Below the pieces are notes generated by a model, which saw nothing but the letters and a program-made list of their open reading frames with translations, did not search any database and had not been told where the DNA came from. A stretch of DNA of 64,000 bases from Novispirillum itersonii. GTDB lineage: Bacteria; Pseudomonadota; Alphaproteobacteria; Rhodospirillales; Rhodospirillaceae. Below are positions 16,927-25,605 of this stretch, in pieces; within the stretch, counting starts at the first letter, position 1; every line of letters starts with the position of its first letter. The translations under genes were made by a program, and so were the position numbers. The DNA lies in contig NZ_JACIIX010000001.1 in NCBI RefSeq assembly GCF_014205675.1, forward strand, positions 172,989 through 236,988, given 5' to 3'.

Positions 16927-17445
16927 ATGGGTGATTTGACTCCCGCCAACCAGGGGCATGTGGTCGCGGTCAACGCGCGCACGGTGGGTGCTCAGGATGA
17001 ACAGGTTTTCGTCACTGTCTATGTCGAGCGGCAGCTGTTCGGCATTCCGGTGGAACGGGTTCAGGATATCCTGATCCCCGAAAAGATTGCCCGCATCCCG
17101 CTGGCCCCGCCGGAAGTCGCCGGGTCCATCAACCTGCGCGGCCGTATCGTCACCGTGATTGACGTCCGCACCCGCCTCGGGCTGCCGAAACAGGCAGACT
17201 CCGAAGGCAACGTGATGTGCGTGACCGTCGAACAGGGGCAGGAACTGTATTCCCTGCGGGTGGACAGCGTCGGCAACGTGCTGACCCTGCCGATGCGCAC
17301 CATTGAGCAGAACCCCTCGACGCTGGATCCGCGCTGGCGCGGCATCTCCGCCGGGGTGGTCCGTCTGGAAGGCGAACTGCTGATCGTGCTGGACGTTGAC
17401 GCGTTCCTCGATTTCAGCTCGGGCCAGCAGGCGGCGCGGGGCTAA
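16927..17445 (+). CDS. cheW: CheW-type chemotaxis coupling protein
   Basis: This 172-residue single CheW domain links chemoreceptors to the kinase CheA. Recognisable parts are FVTVYVERQLFGIPVERVQDIL near the N-terminus, VAGSINLRGRIVTVIDVRTRLGLP in the middle, and ISAGVVRLEGELLIVLDVD at the end. An extension of about 25 residues precedes the domain. It is an isolated gene, not in a che operon. The two chemoreceptors in this window (45.8 and 57.8 kb) are possible partners. Confidence 0.93.
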   Translation: MGDLTPANQGHVVAVNARTVGAQDEQVFVTVYVERQLFGIPVERVQDILIPEKIARIPLAPPEVAGSINLRGRIVTVIDVRTRLGLPKQADSEGNVMCVTVEQGQELYSLRVDSVGNVLTLPMRTIEQNPSTLDPRWRGISAGVVRLEGELLIVLDVDAFLDFSSGQQAARG

Positions 17446-17470
17446 ATCCGGCCCCATCCGATGCAGACTG

Positions 17471-17502
17471 AAAAACGGCAGCTCCGGCTGCCGTTTTTGT
17501 TT
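17471..17502 (+). terminator. Bidirectional terminator between cheW and a diguanylate cyclase gene
   Basis: The stem AAAAACGGCAGC / GCTGCCGTTTTT has a loop of about three bases. T and A runs on both sides fit the convergent arrangement of cheW and the minus-strand GGDEF gene. Confidence 0.85.
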
Positions 17503-17561
17503 ATCCCCAGAACCTTTTTTATGCCCGGAACCGGGGCGTGCCCTCCGTCCTTCTGCGGCGG

Positions 17562-18974
17562 TCAGGCGGCGATCACCCGGTTGCGTCCGGCATTCTTGGC
17601 CCGGTACAGGGCCTGATCGGCCCGGGCCAGCGCCGCATCGACATCCGGGGGAACCTGCGGCAGCGCCGTCAGTTCGCTGACTCCGGCACTCAGGGTGTGA
17701 TGGCCCCCATCGGCAAACGGGGTTTCCGCCACAGCCTGACGGATTCTTTCGGCCAGCCGCTCCGCCCCGGCCTGCGGCATATCCGGGCAGATCACCAGAA
17801 ACTCTTCGCCCCCCCACCGGCCGACCAGCCCCGGCCCGGCACCGACCACCTGCCGCAGGCGGCTGGCCAGTTCCGCCAGAACCCGGTCCCCGACCTGATG
17901 GCCGCAGGTGTCATTGATCCGCTTGAAATGGTCGATATCAATCAGGATCAGCGAGGCCACACCGCCCTGCCGCCCCAGCCGGGCGCGGACCTGATCCAGC
18001 TGCGCATTCAGGCAGGCGCGGTTGCCCAGACCGGTCAGTCCATCGGTGCGTGACATGTGGTGCAGACGGCGGTTCAGGGTCTTCAGCTTCAGCACCCAGA
18101 ACAGACTGGCCGCTAGAATTCCGCCCAACACCGCCGCCCCGTTCCAGACCAGATCCGGATCAATGCCGGTGTTCACCTCAATCGCCACATGGCGGTTGGC
18201 CACCGCCACCCGCTCTTCCGGGGTCAGGGAGGCAATGCCACTGTTCAGGCGCGGCACCAGATCCTCGGCCACCTCATTGCGGACCCCGATCCGCAGCAGG
18301 TTCTCGTACCCCGGCACCTGCCCGGCAACCTTCAGGTTGAACCAGCCCTTCTTGCGGATGCTGTCCACCGCCACCGTCATGGACCGGATCGCCATATCGG
18401 CCTTGCGGGTCGATACCAGACCGAAGGCTTCCGCCTCACTCTCCGTGGTCACAATCCGCAGCTGCGGGTAATCCCGGCGCAGACGTTCCTCAATCGAGGT
18501 GCCTTTCGGCAGGGCCACCGTTTCCCCGGCAAAGTCGGTCAGGTCCCCGACCATCGGGTGGTCCTGATGGGTGATGACGACATTGGGATCGACATACAGG
18601 GGATCGGTGAAGGTCAGCCACTGTCGACGCTGGGCGGAGGTGTTGAGGAAACTGAGCATCTGGCACTGGCCTTCGCGGGCAGCCTGAAGGCTTTCGTTCC
18701 AGTCCCCGGTCGGCATCAGCCGCAGGGTCAGGCCGGACCGTTCCGCCACCAGCCGCAGCAGATCGGCGGCAATCCCCTCATGGCGTCCCTGTGTGCTGAT
18801 CCATTCATAGGGGGCCCAGTCCGGATCCACGCAGTAGGGCACCGCGTCACCGGCTGTGGCGTGCACGGGGCCTGCCATCATCAGCCCCAGAAGAAACAGT
18901 CCTACCCGGACCCCCATCCGGACAGGCATTCTGCGCGTCACGCTCAAGCGCATCCCCTTTATATGCACAACCAT
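17562..18974 (-). CDS. Diguanylate cyclase with periplasmic solute-binding (SBP_bac_3) domain
   Basis: This 470-residue protein has a signal or membrane segment (about 18-42) and an SBP_bac_3 domain (about 45-265) containing VDPDWAPYEW and FTDPLYVDPNVVI. A transmembrane helix lies near 280-300. The GGDEF domain has the active-site GGEEF at residues 388-392. The residues before it (AGPGLVGRW) lack the RxxD inhibitory site, unlike the GGDEF protein at 8.1-9.6 kb. It should couple an extracytoplasmic small-molecule cue, perhaps an amino acid, to c-di-GMP synthesis. The start at 18974 gives a long n-region; the later ATGs at 18953 and 18926 are possible. Confidence 0.9.
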   Translation of the reverse strand: MVVHIKGMRLSVTRRMPVRMGVRVGLFLLGLMMAGPVHATAGDAVPYCVDPDWAPYEWISTQGRHEGIAADLLRLVAERSGLTLRLMPTGDWNESLQAAREGQCQMLSFLNTSAQRRQWLTFTDPLYVDPNVVITHQDHPMVGDLTDFAGETVALPKGTSIEERLRRDYPQLRIVTTESEAEAFGLVSTRKADMAIRSMTVAVDSIRKKGWFNLKVAGQVPGYENLLRIGVRNEVAEDLVPRLNSGIASLTPEERVAVANRHVAIEVNTGIDPDLVWNGAAVLGGILAASLFWVLKLKTLNRRLHHMSRTDGLTGLGNRACLNAQLDQVRARLGRQGGVASLILIDIDHFKRINDTCGHQVGDRVLAELASRLRQVVGAGPGLVGRWGGEEFLVICPDMPQAGAERLAERIRQAVAETPFADGGHHTLSAGVSELTALPQVPPDVDAALARADQALYRAKNAGRNRVIAA

Positions 18975-19084
18975 AACTTATCCCCGCATCGACCATAGGG
19001 GATTACGCCCCCGGGATGAAGGGGAAGATTTCACCATATTTCCCCCACAGCGTGTGGGGATCCGGTTCCCGCCCGTGGTCTCTC

Positions 19085-19112
19085 TTGACCCCCGGCGGTG
19101 GATCCGTACAGT
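19085..19112 (+). promoter_or_regulatory. Sigma70-like promoter upstream of moxR-type gene
   Basis: TTGACC (19085-19090), a 16-base spacer and TACAGT (19107-19112) lie about 65 bases before the start codon. A second TATAGT (19123-19128) lies downstream. Confidence 0.5.
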
Positions 19113-19177
19113 CTGGGACAGTTATAGTTTTCTTTAATGCCGTGCCCCTCTTTCCCTTGCGCCGAGGTCCCCCCGCA

Positions 19178-20020
19178 ATGAGCTTCACCGGCACCGACTC
19201 CTATGTCGCCACCGAAGACCTGATGGTCGCCGTCAACGCCGCCATCACCCTCCAGCGGCCGCTGCTGATTAAGGGGGAACCCGGTACCGGCAAGACCGTT
19301 CTGGCGCAGGAAGTCGCCGGGTCGCTGGGGGTGCCGCTGATCCAGTGGCACGTCAAATCCACCACCAAGGCCCAGCACGGCCTGTATGAATATGATGCGG
19401 TCAGCCGCCTGCGCGATTCCCAGCTTGGCGACCCCCGGGTCAAGGATATCGCCAACTACATCCGCCCCGGCAAGCTGTGGGAGGCCTTCACCACCGGGCG
19501 GGCGGTGCTGCTGATTGACGAGATCGACAAGGCGGATATCGAATTCCCCAACGACCTGTTGCAGGAACTGGACCGCATGGAATTCTACGTCCATGAAACC
19601 GGCCAGACCGTGCGGGCCGACATCCGCCCGGTGGTGATCATCACCTCCAACAACGAGAAGGAACTGCCGGACGCCTTCCTGCGCCGCTGCTTCTTCCACT
19701 ACATCCGCTTCCCCGATGCCGACACCATGCAGAAGATCATCGAGGTCCACTACCCCGGCATCCGCAATGCACTGGTGCGGGATGCCCTGACCTCGTTCTA
19801 TGAACTGCGCGAGGTGCAGGGCCTGAAGAAGAAGCCGTCCACCAGCGAGCTGCTGGACTGGATCCGCCTGCTGATGGCCGATGACCTGACCGCCGAAGCC
19901 CTGCGCGCCGGGGATACCCGCAGCATCCTGCCGCCGCTGCACGGGGCCCTGCTGAAGAACGAGCAGGACGTTCATCTGCTGGAACGGCTGGCGTTCATGA
20001 ACCGCCGGGCCGGGCGGTAA
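19178..20020 (+). CDS. MoxR-type AAA+ ATPase
   Basis: This 280-residue AAA+ protein has Walker A (GEPGTGKT, about residue 34), Walker B (LLIDEID), sensor 1 (IITSNNEKELPDAFLRRC, with arginine finger) and the C-terminal lid. MoxR-family ATPases act as chaperones that insert metals or cofactors or activate partner complexes, usually with a VWA-domain protein. Here the VWA gene lies about 0.5 kb downstream. The pair resembles the CoxD/CoxE class. The target enzyme is not in the window. Confidence 0.92.
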   Translation: MSFTGTDSYVATEDLMVAVNAAITLQRPLLIKGEPGTGKTVLAQEVAGSLGVPLIQWHVKSTTKAQHGLYEYDAVSRLRDSQLGDPRVKDIANYIRPGKLWEAFTTGRAVLLIDEIDKADIEFPNDLLQELDRMEFYVHETGQTVRADIRPVVIITSNNEKELPDAFLRRCFFHYIRFPDADTMQKIIEVHYPGIRNALVRDALTSFYELREVQGLKKKPSTSELLDWIRLLMADDLTAEALRAGDTRSILPPLHGALLKNEQDVHLLERLAFMNRRAGR

Positions 20021-20078
20021 AACCCGGCCTCGGTTGGTATGAACCGCCGGGCCGGGCGCTAACCCGGCCCCGGTTGAC
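19997..20078 (+). repeat. Tandem duplication of the moxR-type gene 3' end (42-bp period)
   Basis: The last codons, stop and following hairpin of the ATPase gene (from ATGAACCGCCGGGCCGGGCG at 19997) recur at 20039 with a few differences. Each copy has GGCCGGG...CCCGGCC arms able to form a stem, so the terminator-like hairpin is duplicated too. Confidence 0.85.
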
Positions 20079-20094
20079 AGGGAATAAGGATCCG

Positions 20095-20487
20095 TCAGGT
20101 GGGGGGCGCAACCATGACATCAAGGCTGCGGATCATCAGGGGCTTGCCCACCGGCGGGTTGACCACCGCGCCGCTGGCCATGCGCCGGGTGAACCAGCCA
20201 CGGCGTTCCGCTTCCGCCACCAGCGCGGCGGGGGAAACCGCCTGCCAGCCTTCCAGATGCTGGTCGAAGGTGCCGCCGCCGGCCCAGAATTCCAGCTCCT
20301 GCGTCAGCGCCGCCTCGGTCAGCGCCGTGGCCCGGCGGGTGTTCCACGCCGCCATCAGGTCCAGCATATCATCGGGATGCAGGGCCTTATCCAGTCCGCG
20401 TTCTTCCAGACTGCGGCGGAACTCATGCCAGGTTCCGGCACCCTTCAGCAGGGTCAGTGCCTCGGTGACTTCGGCGGTGGGGGTCAT
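20095..20487 (-). CDS. Hypothetical protein (130 aa) on the strand opposite moxR/VWA
   Basis: I do not recognise this 130-residue protein. It is soluble-looking, with no signal or membrane segment, and is rich in Ala, Glu, Leu and Trp. Phrases such as LLKGAGTWHEFRRSLEERGLD and GWFTRRMASGAV suggest a mostly helical fold. An AGGAG sequence lies nine bases before the ATG at 20487; an upstream in-frame ATG at 20511 lacks one. It lies between the MoxR and VWA genes in opposite orientation, which splits what is usually a contiguous pair. Codon usage resembles that of its neighbours. Confidence 0.6.
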   Translation of the reverse strand: MTPTAEVTEALTLLKGAGTWHEFRRSLEERGLDKALHPDDMLDLMAAWNTRRATALTEAALTQELEFWAGGGTFDQHLEGWQAVSPAALVAEAERRGWFTRRMASGAVVNPPVGKPLMIRSLDVMVAPPT

Positions 20488-20552
20488 GATGCGGCTCTCC
20501 TGCTCCGGCACGGTGCAGGGGTCAGACTATCATTCCGGCAGGGCGGATTTCC

Positions 20553-21743
20553 ATGTTCAATAAGTTGTTTTTCGAGCTGCGCTCCGCGCGCGTCCCGGTC
20601 AGCCTGAATGAATACCTGACCCTGCTGGGGGCGGTGCAGGCGGGGTGCGCCAATTATTCCGTCACTGATTTCTACTATCTGGCCCGCGCCACACTGGTGA
20701 AGGACGAACGCTTCCTCGACCGCTTCGATCAGGTGTTCGGCACCGTCTTCAAGGGGGTGGAAAGCATCTCCGCCGAAGACCTGTCCACCACCGCCGATAT
20801 CCCGGAGGAGTGGCTGCGGAAACTGGCGGAGCGGATGCTGACCGAGGAGGAAAAACAACAGATTCAGTCCCTCGGCGGCTGGGACACACTGATGGAAACC
20901 CTGAAAAAGCGGCTGGAGGAACAGAAAGGGCGGCATCAGGGCGGCAACAAATGGATCGGCACCGCCGGAACCTCGCCGTTCGGGGCCTATGGCTACAATC
21001 CGGAGGGGGTCCGCATCGGGCAGGACAGATCCCGCCACCGCCGCGCCGTCAAGGTGTGGGACCAGCGGGATTTCCGCAATCTGGCCGATGACGTGGAGCT
21101 GGGCACCCGCACCATTAAGGTCGCCCTGCGCCGCCTGCGCCGCTTCGCCCGGCAGGGGGCGGCGACGGAGCTGGATCTGGACGGCACCATCCGCTCCACC
21201 GCCCACCACGCCGGGATGCTGGACATCCAGATGGTGCCGGAGCGGCACAACACCATCAAGGTACTGCTGTTCCTCGACATCGGCGGATCGATGGACGACC
21301 ACATCAAGCTGTGTGAGGAACTGTTTTCCGCCGCCCGCAGCGAATTCAAGCATCTGGAATACTACTATTTCCACAACTGCCCCTATGAGTCGGTGTGGAA
21401 GGACAACAGCCGCCGCCAGACCGACCGCATCCCGACGGAGGAGGTGCTGCGCACCTACCCCGCCGACTACAAGCTGATTTTTGTCGGCGATGCCTCGATG
21501 AGCCCCTATGAAATCGCCGTCCCCGGCGGCAGCGTCGAACACTGGAACCCGGAGCCGGGCCGGGTGTGGATGCAGCGCCTGCTGGCGCAATGGCCGCATG
21601 CCGCATGGCTGAACCCGGTGGACCGCCGCTCTTGGGGGTACACCCACTCCATCACCATGATGCAGGAGCTGATGGAAGACCGGATGTTCCCGCTGACGCT
21701 GGAGGGGCTGGATCAGGCGATGCAGTGCCTGAACCGCCGCTAG
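20553..21743 (+). CDS. VWA domain protein, CoxE-like partner of MoxR ATPase
   Basis: This 396-residue protein has an N-terminal helical region (about 1-150) and a C-terminal von Willebrand A domain with the metal-ion (MIDAS) motif DIGGSMDD (DxGxS) near residue 245. FVGDASMSPYEI and a Trp-rich segment (WPHAAWLNPVDRRSWGY) follow. In CoxE/NorD-type systems such proteins act with a MoxR ATPase to activate or load cofactors into a target enzyme, and the upstream ATPase is the natural partner. A GGCGGA sequence lies just before the ATG. The target is unknown. Confidence 0.9.
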   Translation: MFNKLFFELRSARVPVSLNEYLTLLGAVQAGCANYSVTDFYYLARATLVKDERFLDRFDQVFGTVFKGVESISAEDLSTTADIPEEWLRKLAERMLTEEEKQQIQSLGGWDTLMETLKKRLEEQKGRHQGGNKWIGTAGTSPFGAYGYNPEGVRIGQDRSRHRRAVKVWDQRDFRNLADDVELGTRTIKVALRRLRRFARQGAATELDLDGTIRSTAHHAGMLDIQMVPERHNTIKVLLFLDIGGSMDDHIKLCEELFSAARSEFKHLEYYYFHNCPYESVWKDNSRRQTDRIPTEEVLRTYPADYKLIFVGDASMSPYEIAVPGGSVEHWNPEPGRVWMQRLLAQWPHAAWLNPVDRRSWGYTHSITMMQELMEDRMFPLTLEGLDQAMQCLNRR

Positions 21744-21763
21744 ACCGTTTTCAGCCCCTCCCC

Positions 21764-21812
21764 AGTGGCAAAACCCGGGTGGCAAGACCCCAGTGGCAAG
21801 AAACGGGTGGAG
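21764..21812 (+). repeat. Short imperfect tandem repeat after the VWA gene
   Basis: CAGTGGCAAAACCCGGGTGG and a variant (CAGTGGCAAGAAACGGGTGG) occur about 28 bases apart between the VWA and SDR genes. No hairpin of terminator type is evident. Confidence 0.5.
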
Positions 21813-21869
21813 AGCCCCCCGGCAGAGGGCGAGGATCCGGCAGTCCCCTCTCTCTCAAGGAGTTCTGCC

Positions 21870-22649
21870 ATGTCCCCCTCTTCCTCCCGCCGCCTTGACG
21901 GCAAAGCGCTGATCGTCAGCGGTGCCAGCTCCGGCATCGGGGCCGCTGCGGCCCGCCTGTTCAGCGCCGCCGGGGCCAAAATCGTTGCCGTTGGCCGGGA
22001 TTCCGCCCGTCTGGCCGCCCTGCTGGAGGACCTGCGCGCCAGCGGCGGCGAGGCGGTAACCGTCAGCGGCGATGTCGCCGGTGCCGACACCGCCCGCCGG
22101 GCGGTGGACGCGGCGGTCAGCACCTTCGGCGGCCTTGACGGGGCCTTCAACAACGCCGGAATCACCGGAGACATGGCCGCGGTGGAAGACCTGCCGCCGG
22201 AACAGTGGGACCGGGTGATCGCCACCAACCTGACCGGTGCCTTCCACGCCGCACAGGCCCAGATTCCGGCCCTGACTGCCCGGGGCGGCGGGGCGCTGGT
22301 GTTTACCTCCACCTTTGTCGGCCACACCGTCGGCTTCCCCGGCATGGCCGCCTATGCCGCCAGCAAGGCGGGCCTGCTGGGCCTGACGCAGGTGATCGCC
22401 GCAGAAGGCGGACCCCGGCGGATCCGCGCCAATGTGCTGATGCCGGGCGGCACCGACACCCCGATGGGGCAGGCGGTCGCCCACACCCCGGAAATCCGGC
22501 AGCATGTGGAAGGCCTGCACGCCCTGAAGCGGATCGCCGCGCCGGAGGAAATCGCCCGCGCCGCGCTGTTCCTGCTGTCCGATGACGCCAGCTTCGTCAC
22601 CGGCACCGCCCTGATGGCCGATGGCGGGGTCTCGATCTGCCGGAGCTGA
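21870..22649 (+). CDS. Short-chain dehydrogenase/reductase (SDR) family oxidoreductase
   Basis: This 259-residue classical SDR has the cofactor-binding glycine motif (VSGASSGIGAAAA, about residue 17), NNAG (about 90) and the catalytic Tyr-Lys pair in YAASKAG. The C-terminal end has the usual FLLSDDASFVTGTALMADGG. The exact substrate is not predictable. AAGGAG lies about eight bases before the ATG. A hairpin terminator follows, shared with the convergent fabF-type gene. Confidence 0.92.
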   Translation: MSPSSSRRLDGKALIVSGASSGIGAAAARLFSAAGAKIVAVGRDSARLAALLEDLRASGGEAVTVSGDVAGADTARRAVDAAVSTFGGLDGAFNNAGITGDMAAVEDLPPEQWDRVIATNLTGAFHAAQAQIPALTARGGGALVFTSTFVGHTVGFPGMAAYAASKAGLLGLTQVIAAEGGPRRIRANVLMPGGTDTPMGQAVAHTPEIRQHVEGLHALKRIAAPEEIARAALFLLSDDASFVTGTALMADGGVSICRS

Positions 22650-22670
22650 TAAGAGGACCGGAAAAGAAAC

Positions 22671-22708
22671 GGGGCGATGATCAGACGATCACCGCCCCGC
22701 CGGTTTTT
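22671..22708 (+). terminator. Bidirectional terminator between SDR and FabF-like genes
   Basis: GGGGCGATGATC / GATCACCGCCCC form a 12-bp stem with one mismatch and an AGAC loop. TTTTT follows on the plus side, and the minus side is flanked by A-rich sequence. Confidence 0.75.
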
Positions 22709-22723
22709 AGGCGCTGACCGATC

Positions 22724-24001
22724 TCATGCACCGGTCCAGCGGCGGAACAGCACGCTGGCATTGACGCCACCGAAGCCGAAGCCGTTGGACAGGGCATAGT
22801 CAATCGCCATCGGGCGGGCTGCCCCCTGCACCAGATCCAGCCCCTCCGCCGCCGGGTCCGGCGTCGTCAGGTTCAGGGTCATCGGCGCAATCTGGTCGCG
22901 CAGCGCCAGCACGGTGAAGATCGCCTCGATCCCGCCAGCCGCCCCCAGCAGGTGGCCGGTGGCCGACTTGGTGGAGGCGACGGCGACACCGCCGGTGCGC
23001 CCGAACAGGCCGCTGATCGCCGCCAGTTCCCCCTTGTCCCCGACCGGGGTCGAGGTGGCATGGGCATTCAGGTGCTGCACCTGATCCGGGGTGATCCCGG
23101 CCTGCTTCAGGGCCGTTTCCATCGCCCGGCGGGCCCCGCTGCCGTCTTCCGGCCCGGCGGTCATGTGATAGGCGTCGGCACTGGTGCCATAGCCGACCAG
23201 TTCGGCGATCGGGGTGGCCCCGCGCTTCAGCGCATGCTCAAGGCTTTCGATCACCAGCAGACCGGCCCCTTCGCCCATGACGAAGCCGTCGCGGCCTTCA
23301 TCAAACGGGCGGGATGCCTGTTCCGGCGTGGCGCTGAACCCGGTGGACAGGGCGCGGGCGGCGGCAAACCCGGCCAGCGTCACCCGGCTGAGGCAGGCTT
23401 CCGCCCCGCCGCACAGGGCGATGTCGGCTTCCCCGGCGCGGATCATGCGGGCGGCGTCGCCAATCGCCTGAACCCCGGCGGCGCAGGCGGTCACCGGTGC
23501 GCCCAGCGGGCCCCGGAACCCATGTTTGATCGAGACCTGACCGGCGGCCAGATTGACCAGAAATGACGGCACGGTGAACGGAGAGACCCGGCGCGGCCCC
23601 TTGTCGTCGCAGGTGCGCACCGCCTCGATCATCGCCGGGAACCCACCGATGCCGGAGGCGATCACCGTTGCGGTGCGTTCGCGCTGCTCATCGGTTTCCG
23701 GGGTCCATCCGGCCTGCGCCAGCGCTTCATCCGCCGCCGCCATGGCGAAATGGATGAAACGGTCCATCTTCTTCTGGTCCTTGGGGCTGATGGAGCGGTC
23801 GGGATCAAACCCGGCCTCGGCATCCTCCGCCAGAGTCGGCACCATGCCGCCGACCGTGGCAGCCAGATCGGCCACCATGTCGTCCGGCAGGGACCGGATC
23901 CCCGACCGGCCCGCCAGCAGGCGCTGCCACACCGGACCGATACCGCACCCCAGCGGGGACACAATCCCCATGCCGGTGACAACAAGACGCGGAGCATTCA
24001 T
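22724..24001 (-). CDS. Beta-ketoacyl-ACP synthase, FabF-like (orphan copy)
   Basis: This 425-residue thiolase-fold condensing enzyme carries the expected Cys (TACAAG), His (NAHATSTPVGD) and second His (SATGHLLGAAGG), plus GFGGVNASV at the end. It would elongate acyl chains from malonyl-ACP. The gene does not sit in a fab operon with acpP. Instead its ATG overlaps the stop of an HxlR-type regulator by one base. It could serve a specialised acyl product or be a redundant fatty acid enzyme. The start at 24001 has GAGGA upstream; the TTG at 24004 would add one residue. Confidence 0.9.
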   Translation of the reverse strand: MNAPRLVVTGMGIVSPLGCGIGPVWQRLLAGRSGIRSLPDDMVADLAATVGGMVPTLAEDAEAGFDPDRSISPKDQKKMDRFIHFAMAAADEALAQAGWTPETDEQRERTATVIASGIGGFPAMIEAVRTCDDKGPRRVSPFTVPSFLVNLAAGQVSIKHGFRGPLGAPVTACAAGVQAIGDAARMIRAGEADIALCGGAEACLSRVTLAGFAAARALSTGFSATPEQASRPFDEGRDGFVMGEGAGLLVIESLEHALKRGATPIAELVGYGTSADAYHMTAGPEDGSGARRAMETALKQAGITPDQVQHLNAHATSTPVGDKGELAAISGLFGRTGGVAVASTKSATGHLLGAAGGIEAIFTVLALRDQIAPMTLNLTTPDPAAEGLDLVQGAARPMAIDYALSNGFGFGGVNASVLFRRWTGA

Positions 24002-24495
24002 CAACAGGATTCCTCAGGCTGCCCGGGGGACGGGTGGGGAACGATCCGGCCATCCGGCAGACGGGTGGCAAGCGCCACCGTCTGCGGCGTCAGGACCGCC
24101 AGCGTATCCGCCCGGACCACCTGCACCGTCAGCGGCTGTGCGCTGGCCCGGTCCGTGATCTGCCACACCGGCTGATCAATCGGCAGGTACCGGTTGCCCC
24201 AGTCAGCCAAAGCCATCAGCACCGGGAAAAAACCCTGTCCCTTTTCGGTCAGATGATAACTGTACCGGAGTGGACGGGTCTGATACGGGCGCTTTTCCAG
24301 CACACCCTGTTCACACAGGTGGGCCAGACGACGGCTGAGGATGTTGGGGGCAATGCCCAGACTTTTCTGAAAGGCGTCGAAGCGGGTTATCCCCCGGAAA
24401 GCGTCGCGCACGATCAGGATGCTCCACCAGTCCCCGACACAGTCGAGGGCACGGGCGGCGGGGCATGGCTGGGTATCAAAGCGGGTGTGCTGCAT
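24001..24495 (-). CDS. HxlR family transcriptional regulator
   Basis: This 164-residue winged-helix protein has the HxlR core with CPAARALDCVGDWWSILIVRDAF (about 10-35) and LSRRLAHLCEQGVLEKRPY (about 55-75). This is followed by the beta wing (RYSYHLTEKG) and an extra C-terminal segment of about 50 residues. Members often sense quinones or aldehydes through cysteines. Its stop overlaps the FabF-like start by one base (TGATG), so they are translationally coupled. The start codon ATG at 24495 follows sequence with no long credible extension. Confidence 0.9.
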   Translation of the reverse strand: MQHTRFDTQPCPAARALDCVGDWWSILIVRDAFRGITRFDAFQKSLGIAPNILSRRLAHLCEQGVLEKRPYQTRPLRYSYHLTEKGQGFFPVLMALADWGNRYLPIDQPVWQITDRASAQPLTVQVVRADTLAVLTPQTVALATRLPDGRIVPHPSPGQPEESC

Positions 24496-24532
24496 AGTGC
24501 GGACCCTACACCGGTCACTATCATTATGCAAG

Positions 24533-25447
24533 TTACTTTTCCGTGACAGGGCGCACCCCCTTCCACGGCACCCACCCGAAGGTGGACCCGGCCGCCGCCA
24601 GCAGAATGGCGGCCCCGCCGACCAGCTGCACCGTCTGCGGGCGGGTGGAGAATACCACCACATCAGCCACCACCGCCACCACCGGATAAATATAGGACAA
24701 CGCCCCGACCAATGCGGTCGGCAACCGCTGGATCGCCGCGTACAGCAGCATGTACATCAGGCCGGTATGGACGATCCCCAGCGTCAGCAGACTGCCCCAG
24801 GCCGCCGGACCGGATGGCAGAGCCTTTCCGGCGGCAAACGGGGCCAGCATCAGCACCCCGACCAGCACCTGAATCAGGGCGATCCGGTGCGGGGGCTCCC
24901 CCTTCAGCCGCTTGGCCACCACCGCCGCCACGGCATAGAAAAACGCCGCCCCCAGCGCCAGCCCGATGCCGGTCAGATAATCAGCCCCCGCCGCTCCCGC
25001 CTTGGCAGAAATGATCAGCAGGACCCCGGCAAAGGCCACCGCCAGCCACAGCAGCCGCGCCAGCCCCGGCCGTTCGCCGAACAGCAGCATCCCCAGCCCG
25101 ACCAGCATGAAGGGCTGGGTGTTGTAGACCGCCGTCGCCACCGAGATGGACGCCCGGGGATAGGCGGCAAACAGCAGCACCCAGTTCAGCACCAGCGCCA
25201 CCCCGCCCAGCGCCGCCAGCCCGCCGGTGGCGGCAAAGGCCCGCCAGCCGCCGGGGCCGGGCCGCAACACCCCCAGCGCCGCACAGATCAGCAGCAGGGC
25301 CACCGCCCCGAAAACACAGCGCCAGAACACCACCTCCGCCACCGGCAGGCCCGACCACACCACAAACACCCCGATGGTGCCCGACAGCACCATCGCCGCC
25401 GTCATCCGGGCCACACCGCCCGCCGTTGACTGTTCTGACCGGCTCAT
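24533..25447 (-). CDS. EamA/DMT family transporter
   Basis: This 304-residue protein has ten predicted transmembrane helices in two EamA halves, with typical FFYAVAAVVAKRLKG and LSYIYPVVAVVADVVVF. It probably exports a metabolite or amino acid. It is divergent from an Lrp/AsnC regulator across about 150 bp, a common regulator-exporter arrangement, and lies 37 bases upstream of the HxlR-FabF pair on the same strand. The three may share a transcript. Confidence 0.9.
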   Translation of the reverse strand: MSRSEQSTAGGVARMTAAMVLSGTIGVFVVWSGLPVAEVVFWRCVFGAVALLLICAALGVLRPGPGGWRAFAATGGLAALGGVALVLNWVLLFAAYPRASISVATAVYNTQPFMLVGLGMLLFGERPGLARLLWLAVAFAGVLLIISAKAGAAGADYLTGIGLALGAAFFYAVAAVVAKRLKGEPPHRIALIQVLVGVLMLAPFAAGKALPSGPAAWGSLLTLGIVHTGLMYMLLYAAIQRLPTALVGALSYIYPVVAVVADVVVFSTRPQTVQLVGGAAILLAAAGSTFGWVPWKGVRPVTEK

Positions 25448-25605
25448 GGGCCGTCCTCCTGCTCAAACCGTCCCGGATCAGCTCCGGTCCTGAAGAGTCT
25501 AGAGGAACGGGCACCGCCCGTACCGGCAGCATCAAAGGCCAATCGCCATCATTCCCTTTCCTTGTTAGGATAAAAGACGATTTCACCTTTCAGGAATCCG
25601 TGCTG

